Shown here piece by piece: positions 1-8,882 of a DNA stretch of 64,000 nucleotides. Position numbers and translations under genes: made by a program. Every line of letters starts with the position of its first letter. Position 1 is the first letter of the stretch. The notes beneath the pieces are model-generated. The model saw only the letters and a program-made list of their open reading frames with translations. It was not told the origin of the DNA and did no database searches. Origin of the DNA: Chryseobacterium sp. (lineage in GTDB: Bacteria; Bacteroidota; Bacteroidia; Flavobacteriales; Weeksellaceae); NCBI GenBank assembly GCA_031286615.1, contig JAITUA010000015.1:248001-312000 (forward strand), given 5' to 3'.

Positions 1-122
1 CCATGATTTTAATGGATACTTCTAAACTTAAAGAAGCATGCGTAAATCTTGATAAAGCGGTTGCTTTAGGTTATGAAAAGGCGGTGCTGACGGATTCTTA
101 TGCTAAATGTGGCAAGAAATAA
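1..122 (+). CDS. C-terminal fragment of a possible TPR/Sel1-like protein
   Basis: An open frame enters from the left edge and stops at the TAA at 120-122. The visible 39 residues from codon 3 onward include LDKAVALGYEKAV and end in CGKK. Alternating small and aromatic residues in this spacing resemble the last helix pair of tetratricopeptide or Sel1-like repeats, which often end in a Lys-rich tail. The start and most of the protein lie outside the window, so the product is a guess from the tail only. Confidence 0.45.
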   Translation, partial: MILMDTSKLKEACVNLDKAVALGYEKAVLTDSYAKCGKK

Positions 123-214
123 ATTGAAATTTACAACCCTATTATTTAATTAAATCCAAACTAAAATACCAAACTCTGGTTTAACTGTTTTAAAAACGAA
201 TAAAGAAAAGAGAG

Positions 215-667
215 ATGCTGAATATTGTTCTTGTAGAACCTGAAATACCGAATAACACAGGAAATATCGGAAGATTATGTGTAGGAACCGAAAGCCGGTT
301 GCATTTGATTCACCCATTTGGATTTGTAATTAATGATAAAAACCTGAAGCGTTCCGGACTGGATTACTGGGTGCATCTCGATGTTTCTGAATATGCAGAT
401 ATTGAAGAGTGGATACAGCAGATCCCTGATAAATCCCGCGTTTTTTTAATGAGTTCACATGCTGAAAAATCATATTTGGAAACCGATTTTCAGGATGGAG
501 ATTGGCTGGTGTTCGGAAAAGAGAGTGTAGGCCTGAGTAAAGAGGTTCTGGACCGTTTTGAAAATCATCTGACCATTCCTATGTCTAAACTGATCAGGAG
601 TTTTAATATCGCCAATTCCGTTGCTTTTGTAGTGGGTGAAGCGAAAAGGCAGATTGGCCTGAAATAA
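215..667 (+). CDS. trmL: tRNA (cytidine(34)-2'-O)-methyltransferase TrmL
   Basis: A 150-residue SPOUT-fold methyltransferase that 2'-O-methylates the wobble base (C34 or cmnm5U34) of tRNA-Leu isoacceptors using SAM, in the cytoplasm. The sequence shows the family signatures in order: an N-terminal VEPEIPNNTGNIGR segment (residues 7-20), the SAM-knot GKESVGLSKE (101-110) and the C-terminal knot stretch SFNIANSVAFVVGEA (129-143). The length is that of the single-domain family, with no extra RNA-binding domain. It stands alone on the plus strand and ends in a strong hairpin shared with convergent rlmH, so two RNA-modification genes face each other. Confidence 0.95.
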   Translation: MLNIVLVEPEIPNNTGNIGRLCVGTESRLHLIHPFGFVINDKNLKRSGLDYWVHLDVSEYADIEEWIQQIPDKSRVFLMSSHAEKSYLETDFQDGDWLVFGKESVGLSKEVLDRFENHLTIPMSKLIRSFNIANSVAFVVGEAKRQIGLK

Positions 668-687
668 ATTCAATAAATAAAATGAGG

Positions 688-732
688 CTGTCTCAAAAGT
701 CAAAGCTATTTGATTTTTGAGACAGTTTTTTT
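688..732. terminator. Terminator between trmL and rlmH
   Basis: A perfect 11-base stem, CTGTCTCAAAA (688-698) with TTTTGAGACAG (715-725), is followed by seven T on the plus strand. A-rich sequence before the left arm gives U-rich RNA on the minus strand, so it can serve both convergent genes. Confidence 0.88.
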
Positions 733-735
733 GGA

Positions 736-1209
736 TTAATCGTTATGATAAGGTTTACCCTGTAAAATCTGATCAGCGCGGTAAAGCTGCTCAACAATAA
801 ACAGGCGGATCATCTGGTGGGTAAAGGTCATTTTAGATAAAGACATTTTTTCATTCGCTCTGCTGTACATTTCTTCAGAAAAGCCATAAGCGCCTCCAAT
901 CAGGATATGTACTTTTTTCACAGAAGAATTCATCCAGGTATCAATTTTCTGCGAAAATTCACGGCTGGTAAACTGTTTCCCTTTTTCATCAAGAATTACT
1001 ACCAGATCATTTTTATCAATATGATTTAAAAACAATTTGGCTTCTTCCTTTTTAAGAAGATCAGGAGATAGGTTTTTAGCGTTTTTGACATCCGGAATTT
1101 CAGTGATTTCAAAATTCCAGTGTTTAGGTAAACGGTTAAGGTAGTAATTAATTAAAGACGTAATTTCCTTATCGTCTGTTTTACCGATACAAAGTAAACT
1201 GATTCGCAT
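736..1209 (-). CDS. rlmH: 23S rRNA (pseudouridine-1915-N3)-methyltransferase RlmH
   Basis: A 157-residue SPOUT methyltransferase that N3-methylates pseudouridine 1915 in helix 69 of 23S rRNA on assembled 70S ribosomes. Visible family features are the central VVILDEKGKQFTSREFS block, the SAM-knot ILIGGAYGFSEE, and the conserved ending HQMIRLFIVEQLYRADQILQ followed by PYHND, whose Tyr-His pair is characteristic. The length is typical. A TANNTTTG promoter lies just upstream on the minus strand, and the shared hairpin toward trmL terminates it. Confidence 0.96.
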   Translation of the reverse strand: MRISLLCIGKTDDKEITSLINYYLNRLPKHWNFEITEIPDVKNAKNLSPDLLKKEEAKLFLNHIDKNDLVVILDEKGKQFTSREFSQKIDTWMNSSVKKVHILIGGAYGFSEEMYSRANEKMSLSKMTFTHQMIRLFIVEQLYRADQILQGKPYHND

Positions 1210-1228
1210 TGTAAGAAGTTTCAGGTAG

Positions 1229-1260
1229 CAAAGATAGGGCTTCGGGGAGGAAAGTTCAAA
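1229..1260 (-). promoter_or_regulatory. rlmH promoter
   Basis: On the minus strand TATCTTTG (plus coordinates 1229-1236) matches the Bacteroidota -7 element TANNTTTG. A TTTG (1257-1260) lies 20 bases further upstream as the -33 element. Transcription would begin about 15 bases before the rlmH ATG. Confidence 0.65.
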
Positions 1261-1500
1261 GTTTTGGGTTGAATGTTGCAGGTTGTTTTTGTTGTAGGTT
1301 TCTAGTTGCTGGTTGTTAGTTTCTAGTTATTAGGTCTATTTAGGCTATTATTATCTTGTTTCTTTAATATCCTTCAAAAAATTTCACCATTCACTTGCGA
1401 AGCAAAATTCACTATTGACTTGAATAAACCTTCATTACTATTTCACAGAATCCCACTACCTTCTATCTGCCACCTAATTCCTGCGACCTATCATCTTTTA
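1261..1500. repeat. Low-complexity intergenic sequence upstream of the brkB-like gene
   Basis: The gene-free stretch 1210-1555 contains imperfectly iterated phrases (GTTGCAGGTTG, GTTGTAGGTTTCTAG, GTTGCTGGTTGTTAG) followed by a segment with ATTCACTTGCGAAGCAAAATTCAC, which is partly self-complementary. No ORF with coding character is present. The style matches other gene-free parts of this window and suggests degenerate repeat sequence. Confidence 0.45.
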
Positions 1501-1527
1501 TCTTTTCCCCATTTAATTTAATTCCCC

Positions 1528-1535
1528 TACATTTG
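1528..1535 (+). promoter_or_regulatory. -7 element upstream of the brkB-like gene
   Basis: TACATTTG fits TANNTTTG and lies 20 bases before the ATG at 1556. No convincing -33 TTTG is seen, so this is a partial promoter match. Confidence 0.45.
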
Positions 1536-1555
1536 TATAAAGACAAAACAGATCG

Positions 1556-2569
1556 ATGAGTGTAAAAGTTCCAAAATTTATTTTGAAGATTCAAGAGTTT
1601 TTTGACAGCATCCATATTCCTGTTTTAGGAATATCGCTTTGGCAGATGTTTCAGATCTATATCTCCGGGATTTTCAAAGGAAAAATTGGTAGAAAGGCGG
1701 CGGCTATTTCCTGGAGTTTTACCATAAGTCTTTTTCCCTTTATTCTGTTTCTTCTTTCCGTTTTACCCTATATGCCGCATTATGATAAACTGCAGTTCTA
1801 TATTTTTGATGTACTGATGCATAATGTGTTCCCTTCAAATATGGAAGGTGATGTAAGAGGATATATTGAAAGCAATATTATTCCAAATATGAGGGGAATC
1901 AGTAATCTGACCATTGTTCTTGCGCTTGTTTTTGCTACAAATGGTACATTCTCTCTGATTAATGGTTTTAATGAAAATACGGATGAAAAACTGAGTGATG
2001 TAAAGGAGTTTATTCTTTCATTCTTTATTACAATAGGATTTATTACCATTGTTTTTTTAGCACTTTTCGGGGTGTATTATGTGGAGGTTGTAATGAAACT
2101 GTTTACTCCGGCTTATGATATTACCTGGCTTGTAGATAACCTCTCCAGTATTATTGGATTCGTTTCTTTTCCTCTTTTTTACTTTATTCTTCTGACCTTG
2201 TTTTATTGGTTGGGAACGGTAAAAATTACAAGATTCCGTCAGGCAGTTCCAGGTGCTATTTTAACTACAATATTATTCGTTGTCACTACTTATATTTTTG
2301 CCATTTATGTAAAGGATATTGCGAGGTATAACGTACTTTACGGATCCATCGGAAGTATGATCCTGCTGATGGTTTGGGTGAATGTGAATGTATATCTGCT
2401 TTTATTCGGAAATGAACTTAATATGGCCATCAGAAAGCTTAGAATAGAAAAACTGCTGTCTGATGAAATCCAGAGAGAAACCATACACTATCACAGCCAG
2501 ATTACGGAACCTGACTTTGATGGTGACGATGAACATAAGAGAAAACTGGAAGCCCGAAAGAAAGATTAA
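1556..2569 (+). CDS. YihY/BrkB family inner-membrane protein
   Basis: A 337-residue integral membrane protein of the YihY/virulence factor BrkB family (once called RNase BN). The soluble N-terminus is followed by about six hydrophobic segments. The first contains the family hallmark GRKAAAISWSFTISLFPFILFLLSVLPY, visible around residues 44-72, and later helices contain FYWLGTV and the conserved NVLYGSIGSMILLMVWVNVNVYLLLFGNELN pattern. The tail is acidic and basic (DGDDEHKRKLEARKKD). The molecular function of the family is not established; transport or envelope roles are proposed. It overlaps the convergent nhaA stop by four bases, with no terminator between them. Confidence 0.9.
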   Translation: MSVKVPKFILKIQEFFDSIHIPVLGISLWQMFQIYISGIFKGKIGRKAAAISWSFTISLFPFILFLLSVLPYMPHYDKLQFYIFDVLMHNVFPSNMEGDVRGYIESNIIPNMRGISNLTIVLALVFATNGTFSLINGFNENTDEKLSDVKEFILSFFITIGFITIVFLALFGVYYVEVVMKLFTPAYDITWLVDNLSSIIGFVSFPLFYFILLTLFYWLGTVKITRFRQAVPGAILTTILFVVTTYIFAIYVKDIARYNVLYGSIGSMILLMVWVNVNVYLLLFGNELNMAIRKLRIEKLLSDEIQRETIHYHSQITEPDFDGDDEHKRKLEARKKD

Positions 2570-3744
2570 TTCTCTTCCAGTTCGGGATTTTCTTTTGAAC
2601 TTATACTTAATATGGTAAATCCTGCAATAGCAGCTATAAAGGACGCAATCAAAATAGCAAATTTCGCTTCATCCTGAATCGGAATTTCTCCTTTAAAGGA
2701 AAGTAATGCAATAAAAATGGACATGGTAAATCCAATTCCTGCCAGCAGACCTACACCAATCATTTGAAGCCAGTTGCTGTTTTGGGGCAGAGAACTAAGC
2801 TTTAATTTGATGGCAATAAGTGAAAACAGATTGATACCGATCAGTTTACCCAATACCAAACCGCAAATAATTCCCAATCCAAGTGTACTGGTAACACCGG
2901 AAACCATTTCACTGGAAAAAGTGATATTGGTATTCGTTAAAGCAAATATAGGCATGATCAGGAAGCTTACCGGAATGTGAAGCTGATGCTCCAGTTTTTC
3001 CAATGGTGATATTTCTACATTGGAAGCATTGGTAGGTATTGAAAAGGCAAGTAAAACACCTGCTATAGTAGCATGAATTCCGGAGTGGTGAAGGAAATAC
3101 CATAAAAACAGTCCGGGAATAATATAAAATATAGTTTTGGTTACTTTTAAGAAATTTAAAATAAACAGCAGGGCAGTTACCCCAAATGATAACAGGAGAT
3201 AGCTCCAGTGGATTTGTTCGGTATAGAAAATTGCAATCACAAGAATAGCTCCAAGATCGTCTACAATTGCCAATGCTGCTAAAAATATCTTGATAGAATT
3301 GGGTATCTTTTTACCCAGCATCGAAATAATTGCCAGTGAAAAAGCAATATCAGTAGCCATAGGAATTCCCCAGCCATTGCTGTATTCTGTTCCGGTATTG
3401 AAAATACTGTAAATCACTGCCGGAACAAGCATTCCCCCTACGGCTGCAAAAATGGGGAGTGATGCATTTTTAAAGGATGAAAGCTCACCTTCTACCAGTT
3501 CCCGTTTTATTTCAAGGCCTACCAGAAGGAAGAATACTGCCATCAATCCGTCATTGATCCAGATGCTGACAGGATATTCCAGTCCAAAAATATGAGTGCC
3601 CACTTCTTTGTCTAAGAAATGCTGGAAGTTCTCTGCAGCAGATGAATTGGCAATAAGCAATGAAACAAGTACACAGAAAATAAGAATAATTCCTGAAGAC
3701 TGACTGTTGTTGAAGAATTTTTTAAAATAAAGAGATAAATTCAT
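2566..3744 (-). CDS. nhaA: Na+/H+ antiporter NhaA
   Basis: A 392-residue electrogenic antiporter that exchanges internal Na+ or Li+ for external protons and sets pH and sodium homeostasis in the inner membrane. About 12 hydrophobic helices are visible. The diagnostic motifs are GLEIKREL in the early part, ATDIAFSLAI (the helix IV Asp) and IVDDLGAILVIAIFYT with the paired Asp residues that bind cation and proton in helix V. The C-terminus has GIGFTMSIFIALLSF. Length matches the family. It starts two bases after the rel stop on the same strand, so the two are probably co-transcribed. Confidence 0.96.
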   Translation of the reverse strand: MNLSLYFKKFFNNSQSSGIILIFCVLVSLLIANSSAAENFQHFLDKEVGTHIFGLEYPVSIWINDGLMAVFFLLVGLEIKRELVEGELSSFKNASLPIFAAVGGMLVPAVIYSIFNTGTEYSNGWGIPMATDIAFSLAIISMLGKKIPNSIKIFLAALAIVDDLGAILVIAIFYTEQIHWSYLLLSFGVTALLFILNFLKVTKTIFYIIPGLFLWYFLHHSGIHATIAGVLLAFSIPTNASNVEISPLEKLEHQLHIPVSFLIMPIFALTNTNITFSSEMVSGVTSTLGLGIICGLVLGKLIGINLFSLIAIKLKLSSLPQNSNWLQMIGVGLLAGIGFTMSIFIALLSFKGEIPIQDEAKFAILIASFIAAIAGFTILSISSKENPELEEN

Positions 3745-3746
3745 GT

Positions 3747-5957
3747 TTATGATTGTAGTCGTCTCACTCTTGAAACCCCATTAATATTTTTAAGCTTTTT
3801 GAAAGTTTCTTCCAGCTGGCCTTTGTTTTTAACTTCAAGAATGATATTTCCTGTGAAAACTCCATTGTTGGATTCTATAGAAAGACTTTTCATATCCATT
3901 CCCATACTTCCGCTGATAACAGTAGTGATATCATTAATCATACCCATTCTGTCAAGTCCTTCAATTTCAATTTTCACTCTGTTTTTGAAGCTTTCGGCAT
4001 TTACCCACTTGGCAGGAATGACACGGTAGTCATACTGCGCTCTCAGGTTGATGGCATTCGGGCAGCTATCACTGTGAACCTTAATTCCGTCTGAGATAGT
4101 GATGAATCCGAAAATTTTGTCCCCTGGAATTACCGTACAGCATTTTGCATAGCTATAGTTCAGTTTTTCTTCATCTTTACCAAAAATAATCATGTCAAGG
4201 TTTTCCTCTTTCGGTTCCTCGAAATGCTGATTTTTATTAGGTGATTTTCTGAATCTTGACAGTAAGTTGTTAAATACATTTTTACTTTCAATGTATTTTC
4301 TCAAACTACTGACATCCAATTCGTTGCTTTGGAATTTAAGAAATAGTTCTTGAGAAGATTTTAAATTAAAGAACTTTTGAAGTTTATTAATTTCTTCATC
4401 ATTGAAATTGATTTTCGCATGACGAAGTTTTCTTTGCAGGATTTCTTTTCCATCTTCTACCAGTTGGTTTTTCTGGGAGTTCAAATAACTTTTGATCTTT
4501 GATTTGGCTTTTGAAGTCACTACGAATTCCAGCCAGTCAGATTTCGGTTTTTGATTCTGCGATGAAAGAATATCTACCTGATCCCCATTTTGAAGGATAT
4601 AGGAAATAGGAACCAGTTTTCCATTGATTTTAGCTCCTAGACATTTCATCCCCAAGTCAGAATGGACTGAGAAGGCAAAATCCAGAGCGGTAGCATTGGT
4701 GGGGAGGATTTTAATTTCTCCTTTCGGGGTAAATACAAATACCTCTTTGGAGTATAAATTGAGCTTAATATTATCCAAAAGCTCTGAAGTAGAAAGGTTC
4801 TGCTGCTGTTCCAGTACTTCGCGGATTTCGGTTACCCATTTTTCAAAGTTTCTGTCATCAGAACTCTGTTTGTAGCCTTCTTTGTATTTGTAGTGGGCGG
4901 CAACACCTTTTTCAGCAATTTCATCCATTCGTTCAGAGCGGATCTGAACTTCAATCCATTTTCTATCCGGACCTAAAACCGTTAAGTGTAAACTTTCGTA
5001 TCCTGTAGAACGAGGCTGTGTAATCCAGTCACGCATTCTTGACGGGTTACTGTGGTATACATCGGTAACGATAGAATAGATCTTCCAAGCAAGAAATTTT
5101 TCATTCTTAGCATCCGATTTGTAAATAATCCTGATGGCATAGTTATCAAAAACCTCCTCAAAGGAAACTCCCTGCTTCAGCATCTTTCTGTAAATAGAGG
5201 AGATTGCTTTTGCACGGCCTTTAATTTTAAAGTTTAATCCTTCTTCGCGAAGCCTTTCCGATACTTCTTTGGTAAACTCATCGATATATCTTTCACGGCT
5301 TTCTTTGGCAAGTTCCAATTTTTCCGTGATCTCGTTATATACTTCGGGGCTATTATATTTTAAAGAAAGGTCTTCCAGCTCAGATTTGATGTTGTACAAT
5401 CCAAGACGGTGGGCCATGGGAGCATAGATATAAACCGTTTCTGAAGCGATTTTTTTCTGCTTATCCGGAGCCATACTTTCCAGTGTCCTCATGTTATGAA
5501 GACGGTCTGCGATTTTAATCAGAATAACTCTGAAATCTTCGGATAAAGTCAGTAACAGTTTCCTGTAATTTTCAGACTGTACAGAGATATTCTGGTGGTT
5601 CATAATGGAGATCTTGGTCAGTCCATTCACGATACTGGCGATTTTTTCTCCAAAGATTTTTTTCAGGTCTTCGTAAGTATAATCGGAATCTTCAATCACG
5701 TCATGCAAGAGTGCACAGGCAATAGAAGTAGCTCCAAGACCAATCTCTGTCGCTACAATTTTAGCAACAGCAATAGGGTGGTAGATGTAAGGTTCTCCGG
5801 ATTTTCTCCTTTGATCCTTGTGAGCATCCAAAGCGATATCGAATGCCTTTCGGATGAGCTTATTATTTTCCTCATCCAACGTTCTGTATGTGTTAGAAAT
5901 CAGGTCCTTATATCTCGCAAGGATCTCTTTATTCTCTTGTTCTAAATCGTAACTCAT
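3747..5957 (-). CDS. rel: Bifunctional (p)ppGpp synthetase/hydrolase (Rel/SpoT)
   Basis: A 736-residue long RSH protein that makes and degrades the stringent-response alarmone (p)ppGpp. Order of domains: an HD hydrolase with YHPIAVAKIVA, LLHDVIEDSDYTYEDL and IKIADRLHNMRTL, all conserved, so hydrolase activity is expected; a synthetase domain with GRAKAISSIYRKMLKQG and TGYESLHLTVLGP; a TGS domain (FTPKGEIKILPTNATALDFAF); a linker with the conserved YAKCCTVIPGD; and a C-terminal ACT domain (IEIEGLDRMGMINDIT). Both catalytic cores look intact. It is the first gene of a likely rel-nhaA transcript, an association suggestive of stress physiology but not proof. Confidence 0.96.
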   Translation of the reverse strand: MSYDLEQENKEILARYKDLISNTYRTLDEENNKLIRKAFDIALDAHKDQRRKSGEPYIYHPIAVAKIVATEIGLGATSIACALLHDVIEDSDYTYEDLKKIFGEKIASIVNGLTKISIMNHQNISVQSENYRKLLLTLSEDFRVILIKIADRLHNMRTLESMAPDKQKKIASETVYIYAPMAHRLGLYNIKSELEDLSLKYNSPEVYNEITEKLELAKESRERYIDEFTKEVSERLREEGLNFKIKGRAKAISSIYRKMLKQGVSFEEVFDNYAIRIIYKSDAKNEKFLAWKIYSIVTDVYHSNPSRMRDWITQPRSTGYESLHLTVLGPDRKWIEVQIRSERMDEIAEKGVAAHYKYKEGYKQSSDDRNFEKWVTEIREVLEQQQNLSTSELLDNIKLNLYSKEVFVFTPKGEIKILPTNATALDFAFSVHSDLGMKCLGAKINGKLVPISYILQNGDQVDILSSQNQKPKSDWLEFVVTSKAKSKIKSYLNSQKNQLVEDGKEILQRKLRHAKINFNDEEINKLQKFFNLKSSQELFLKFQSNELDVSSLRKYIESKNVFNNLLSRFRKSPNKNQHFEEPKEENLDMIIFGKDEEKLNYSYAKCCTVIPGDKIFGFITISDGIKVHSDSCPNAINLRAQYDYRVIPAKWVNAESFKNRVKIEIEGLDRMGMINDITTVISGSMGMDMKSLSIESNNGVFTGNIILEVKNKGQLEETFKKLKNINGVSRVRRLQS

Positions 5958-6016
5958 TTGTGCACATGCCTATAATAAGACGAAAATACGAAATTTTTTA
6001 GTTTTTTCAAACATAA

Positions 6017-6044
6017 AAGATCCGCAGAATACACTACGGATCTT
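6017..6044 (-). terminator. Terminator after the 121-residue gene
   Basis: A perfect 8-base stem AAGATCCG (6017-6024) / CGGATCTT (6037-6044) lies in the gap. Read on the minus strand it is followed by TTTTATG, then a second T-rich stretch. It insulates the upstream minus-strand gene from rel. Confidence 0.78.
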
Positions 6045-6066
6045 CGGCTATTAGATTTTATATCGA

Positions 6067-6432
6067 TTAGAATTTCACTTCAGAATTCATACCGTCACTT
6101 GACGTTTTGATTTTAATATCAGGGCTGTTATGAATTTCAGCTCTGTTTCTTGCATCAATGTACTTTTTAATGGTATCATAATTCGTTTCATTGATATTCA
6201 TGTTTTCAAATAAGTATGATTTCAATCCTGCATTTTGAATAAATACGTTCCGGGCAAGGTCAATCTGATTGATATCATTTACGGTAACACTTGCCAGATA
6301 TTGGGAATTATTAGAACCACTGTTAAGGTACACAATGTAATCTGTGTTTTCAAATCCTGAATTTTCCAGATCACTTTCCAGTTGTTTGTAATCGCTGCGA
6401 TGATCAAATAGTCCAGCTAATATATGTGACAT
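6067..6432 (-). CDS. Small hypothetical protein, possible YflT-like stress fold
   Basis: A 121-residue cytoplasmic protein without signal peptide or membrane segment. The first 35 residues (HILAGLFDHRSDYKQLESDLENSGF) resemble the opening of YflT/GS17M-type general stress domains, where a beta strand ending in GLFD is followed by a helix and a Gly-Phe turn. A second alpha/beta unit follows, ending in NAGLKSYLFENM. The last 25 residues are polar and probably disordered. It is monocistronic, with its own terminator. The similarity is short and seen by eye, so the function is unknown. Confidence 0.7.
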   Translation of the reverse strand: MSHILAGLFDHRSDYKQLESDLENSGFENTDYIVYLNSGSNNSQYLASVTVNDINQIDLARNVFIQNAGLKSYLFENMNINETNYDTIKKYIDARNRAEIHNSPDIKIKTSSDGMNSEVKF

Positions 6433-6677
6433 AGTTAATTGGTTTTAAAGTTATGACTAAAGTTAGTAATAATTTTCTTATTATCATTGTGTTTAAGTTA
6501 ATATAATTTGTTAATTAATATTCTGTTTTCAATAGAGTGAAGCAATATTTGAGAATAATTATTGAACGGGTGTTTAATTTTAACAATTAAATAATGTTTA
6601 TTTTTAAAAATAAGTCCTTTCGTTGTTCTTCTGTTTTAGGAAAAATGTACATTAACTATATAATTAAAACGAATAAA

Positions 6678-6712
6678 AAAGCCCCGAAAATAACTTCCAG
6701 GGCTTTCATTGG
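6678..6712 (-). terminator. acs terminator
   Basis: Stem AAAGCCC (6678-6684) / GGGCTTT (6700-6706) is followed on the minus strand by TTTTTTATTC, a typical intrinsic terminator just downstream of acs. The rest of 6433-6730 is very AT-rich and shows no gene. Confidence 0.82.
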
Positions 6713-6730
6713 TTAAAAAATTGAATAAGT

Positions 6731-8638
6731 TTAAATTCTTTCGTTTTTGATTTCCTCTACAATCTCAGGATTTAAAAGTGTGCTGATATCTCCAAAATTA
6801 CTGAAGTCACCCTCTGCAATTTTTCTCAATATTCTACGCATAATTTTTCCTGAACGCGTTTTCGGAAGCCCGGAAACAAACTGTATTTTATCCAGCTTTG
6901 CAATTGGCCCGATCTGATCTGAAATCAATTGGTTAATCTCTTTTTTCAGATTTTCCTTATCACGTCCTTCTCCGGATTCTTTAAGCATTACGTAACCATA
7001 CAGCGCATTTCCTTTGATGTCGTGCGGATAGCCTACAATAGCAGATTCCGCAACGGCAGGATGCTGGTTGATACTGTCTTCAATAGGTGCGGTTCCAAGG
7101 TTATGTCCGGAAACGATAATGACATCATCTACACGCCCTGTAATTCTGTAATAACCCACTTCATCTCTCAAGGCACCGTCACCTGTAAAGTATTTCCCAG
7201 GGAAAGCGGTAAAATAGGTTTCTTTATACCTTTGATGGTCTCCCCAGATCGTTCTGGCGATTCCCGGCCATGGAAAACGGATACAAAGATTTCCGGTCAC
7301 CTGGTTTCCAGTAATTTCATTTCGTTTATCGTCCATCAAAACAGGCTGTATCCCTGGCAGTGGAAGAGTGGCGTAAGTAGGCTTCGTTGGCGTAACAAAA
7401 GGAAGCGGTGAGATCATGATTCCTCCTGTTTCAGTCTGCCACCAGGTATCCACGATCGGACATTTTTTCTTTCCAACATGATCATTGAACCAATGCCATG
7501 CTTCATCGTTGATAGGTTCACCTACGGAACCAATGACTTTTAGAGAACTAAGATCATGTTTGTCTACCCATTCCGTACTTTCCTTCGCTAAAGAACGGAT
7601 CGCGGTAGGAGCGGTATAAAACTGAGTGATCTTATGTTTTTCAATTACTTCCCAGAAGCGGTCCGGTTCAGGATAAGTAGGAACGCCTTCAAAAATTACG
7701 GTGGTAGCTCCATTTAATAACGGTCCGTAAAGAATGTAAGAATGCCCCGTAATCCACCCGATATCTGCAGTACACCAATAAATATCATTTTCTTTATAAT
7801 TGAATACATTTTTGAATGTATAAGCCGTATACACCATATATCCGGCACAGGTGTGAAGCATTCCTTTTGGTTTTCCTGTAGATCCGGAAGTATATAAAAT
7901 GAAAAGCGGATCTTCAGAATCCATAATTACCGTAACAAAATCAGCAGAAGCTTTCTCATACAGATCAGCCATCCAGTGATCTCTTCCTTCTTTCATTGTA
8001 ATTTCGTTGTGGGTTCTCTTGACGACAAGAACGTTTTCAACCGTTGGTGTTTTGTCCAAAGCATCATCAACAATACTTTTCAGGTCAAGAACTTTATTTC
8101 CTCTGTAACTTCCATCTGATGTGATCACCATTTTTGCCTCGCAGTCATTTACCCTTGAAGCTACTGCTGAAGCTGAGAATCCTGCAAAGATTACAGAATG
8201 TACTGCTCCCAGCTTTGCACAGGCAAGCATTGTAATAGCCAGTTCAGGGATCATGGGAAGATAAATACAAACTCTGTCTCCCTTTTTAATGCCCATATCA
8301 TGTAAAACATTAGCTGTTTTATTCACGCGGGTATACAATTCCTGGTAAGAAATATGCTGTGCTTCTTCCTTTGGATCATTGGGTTCCCAAATGATGGCTG
8401 TTTTATCTCCTCTTATAGCGAGATGTCTGTCTATACAGTTTTTGGTAATATTGAGTTTCGCGTTTTTGAACCAGGTGATTTTAGCTTCATTCATATCGTA
8501 CTTAACAACCTTGCTCCATCTTTGGTACCACACAAAATTTTGATCTGCTACCTTATCCCAGAATTTTTTAGGATTTTTGATAGACTTTTTATAATCTTCA
8601 AAATACTGTGGTAAATCTTCTATTAAGTAATTTCTCAT
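6731..8638 (-). CDS. acs: Acetyl-CoA synthetase (AMP-forming)
   Basis: A 635-residue ANL-superfamily ligase converting acetate, ATP and CoA to acetyl-CoA, the high-affinity route for acetate scavenging. Motifs are the P-loop-like YTSGSTGKPKGMLH, the acetate-pocket region DTWWQTETGGIMISP with the Trp that restricts acyl length, the hinge TGRVDDVIIVSGHNLGTAPIE and the C-terminal PKTRSGKIMRRILRKIA, whose Lys is the acetylation-controlled catalytic residue. The hinge reads GHNLGTAP where many Acs have GHRLGTAE. It is the last gene of the minus-strand carboxylate block and is separated from prpE by a repeat-containing gap, so it may have its own promoter. Confidence 0.96.
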   Translation of the reverse strand: MRNYLIEDLPQYFEDYKKSIKNPKKFWDKVADQNFVWYQRWSKVVKYDMNEAKITWFKNAKLNITKNCIDRHLAIRGDKTAIIWEPNDPKEEAQHISYQELYTRVNKTANVLHDMGIKKGDRVCIYLPMIPELAITMLACAKLGAVHSVIFAGFSASAVASRVNDCEAKMVITSDGSYRGNKVLDLKSIVDDALDKTPTVENVLVVKRTHNEITMKEGRDHWMADLYEKASADFVTVIMDSEDPLFILYTSGSTGKPKGMLHTCAGYMVYTAYTFKNVFNYKENDIYWCTADIGWITGHSYILYGPLLNGATTVIFEGVPTYPEPDRFWEVIEKHKITQFYTAPTAIRSLAKESTEWVDKHDLSSLKVIGSVGEPINDEAWHWFNDHVGKKKCPIVDTWWQTETGGIMISPLPFVTPTKPTYATLPLPGIQPVLMDDKRNEITGNQVTGNLCIRFPWPGIARTIWGDHQRYKETYFTAFPGKYFTGDGALRDEVGYYRITGRVDDVIIVSGHNLGTAPIEDSINQHPAVAESAIVGYPHDIKGNALYGYVMLKESGEGRDKENLKKEINQLISDQIGPIAKLDKIQFVSGLPKTRSGKIMRRILRKIAEGDFSNFGDISTLLNPEIVEEIKNERI

Positions 8639-8701
8639 ATCCCTTTCGTTTTTTTGATTATTTATTGATAAATATTTTTATGTTTTAAATTTTTGAACAA
8701 T

Positions 8702-8832
8702 AAACCATTAAGTTTCTTTAAGTAGTTTAGAATAATTAAGAGTATAGCTGAAGCTATTTATTTAGGTATTTCTTATCCATCTTTGATGAACTCAATTTTT
8801 CTTAATACCTTTATTTCTCTTAATGGTTCAAA
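8702..8832. repeat. Palindromic intergenic repeat, AACCATTAAG family, copy A
   Basis: The element begins AAACCATTAAG (8702-8712) and ends CTTAATGGTTCAAA (8819-8832), forming inverted ends. Between them is TATCCATCTTTGATG (8774-8788), shared exactly with copy B near 16.2 kb. It fills most of the gap between acs and prpE. Confidence 0.8.
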
Positions 8833-8882
8833 TATTTTTTAATAGTTTAAATAAGTATTTAAATTTATGTTTAATTTCCGGC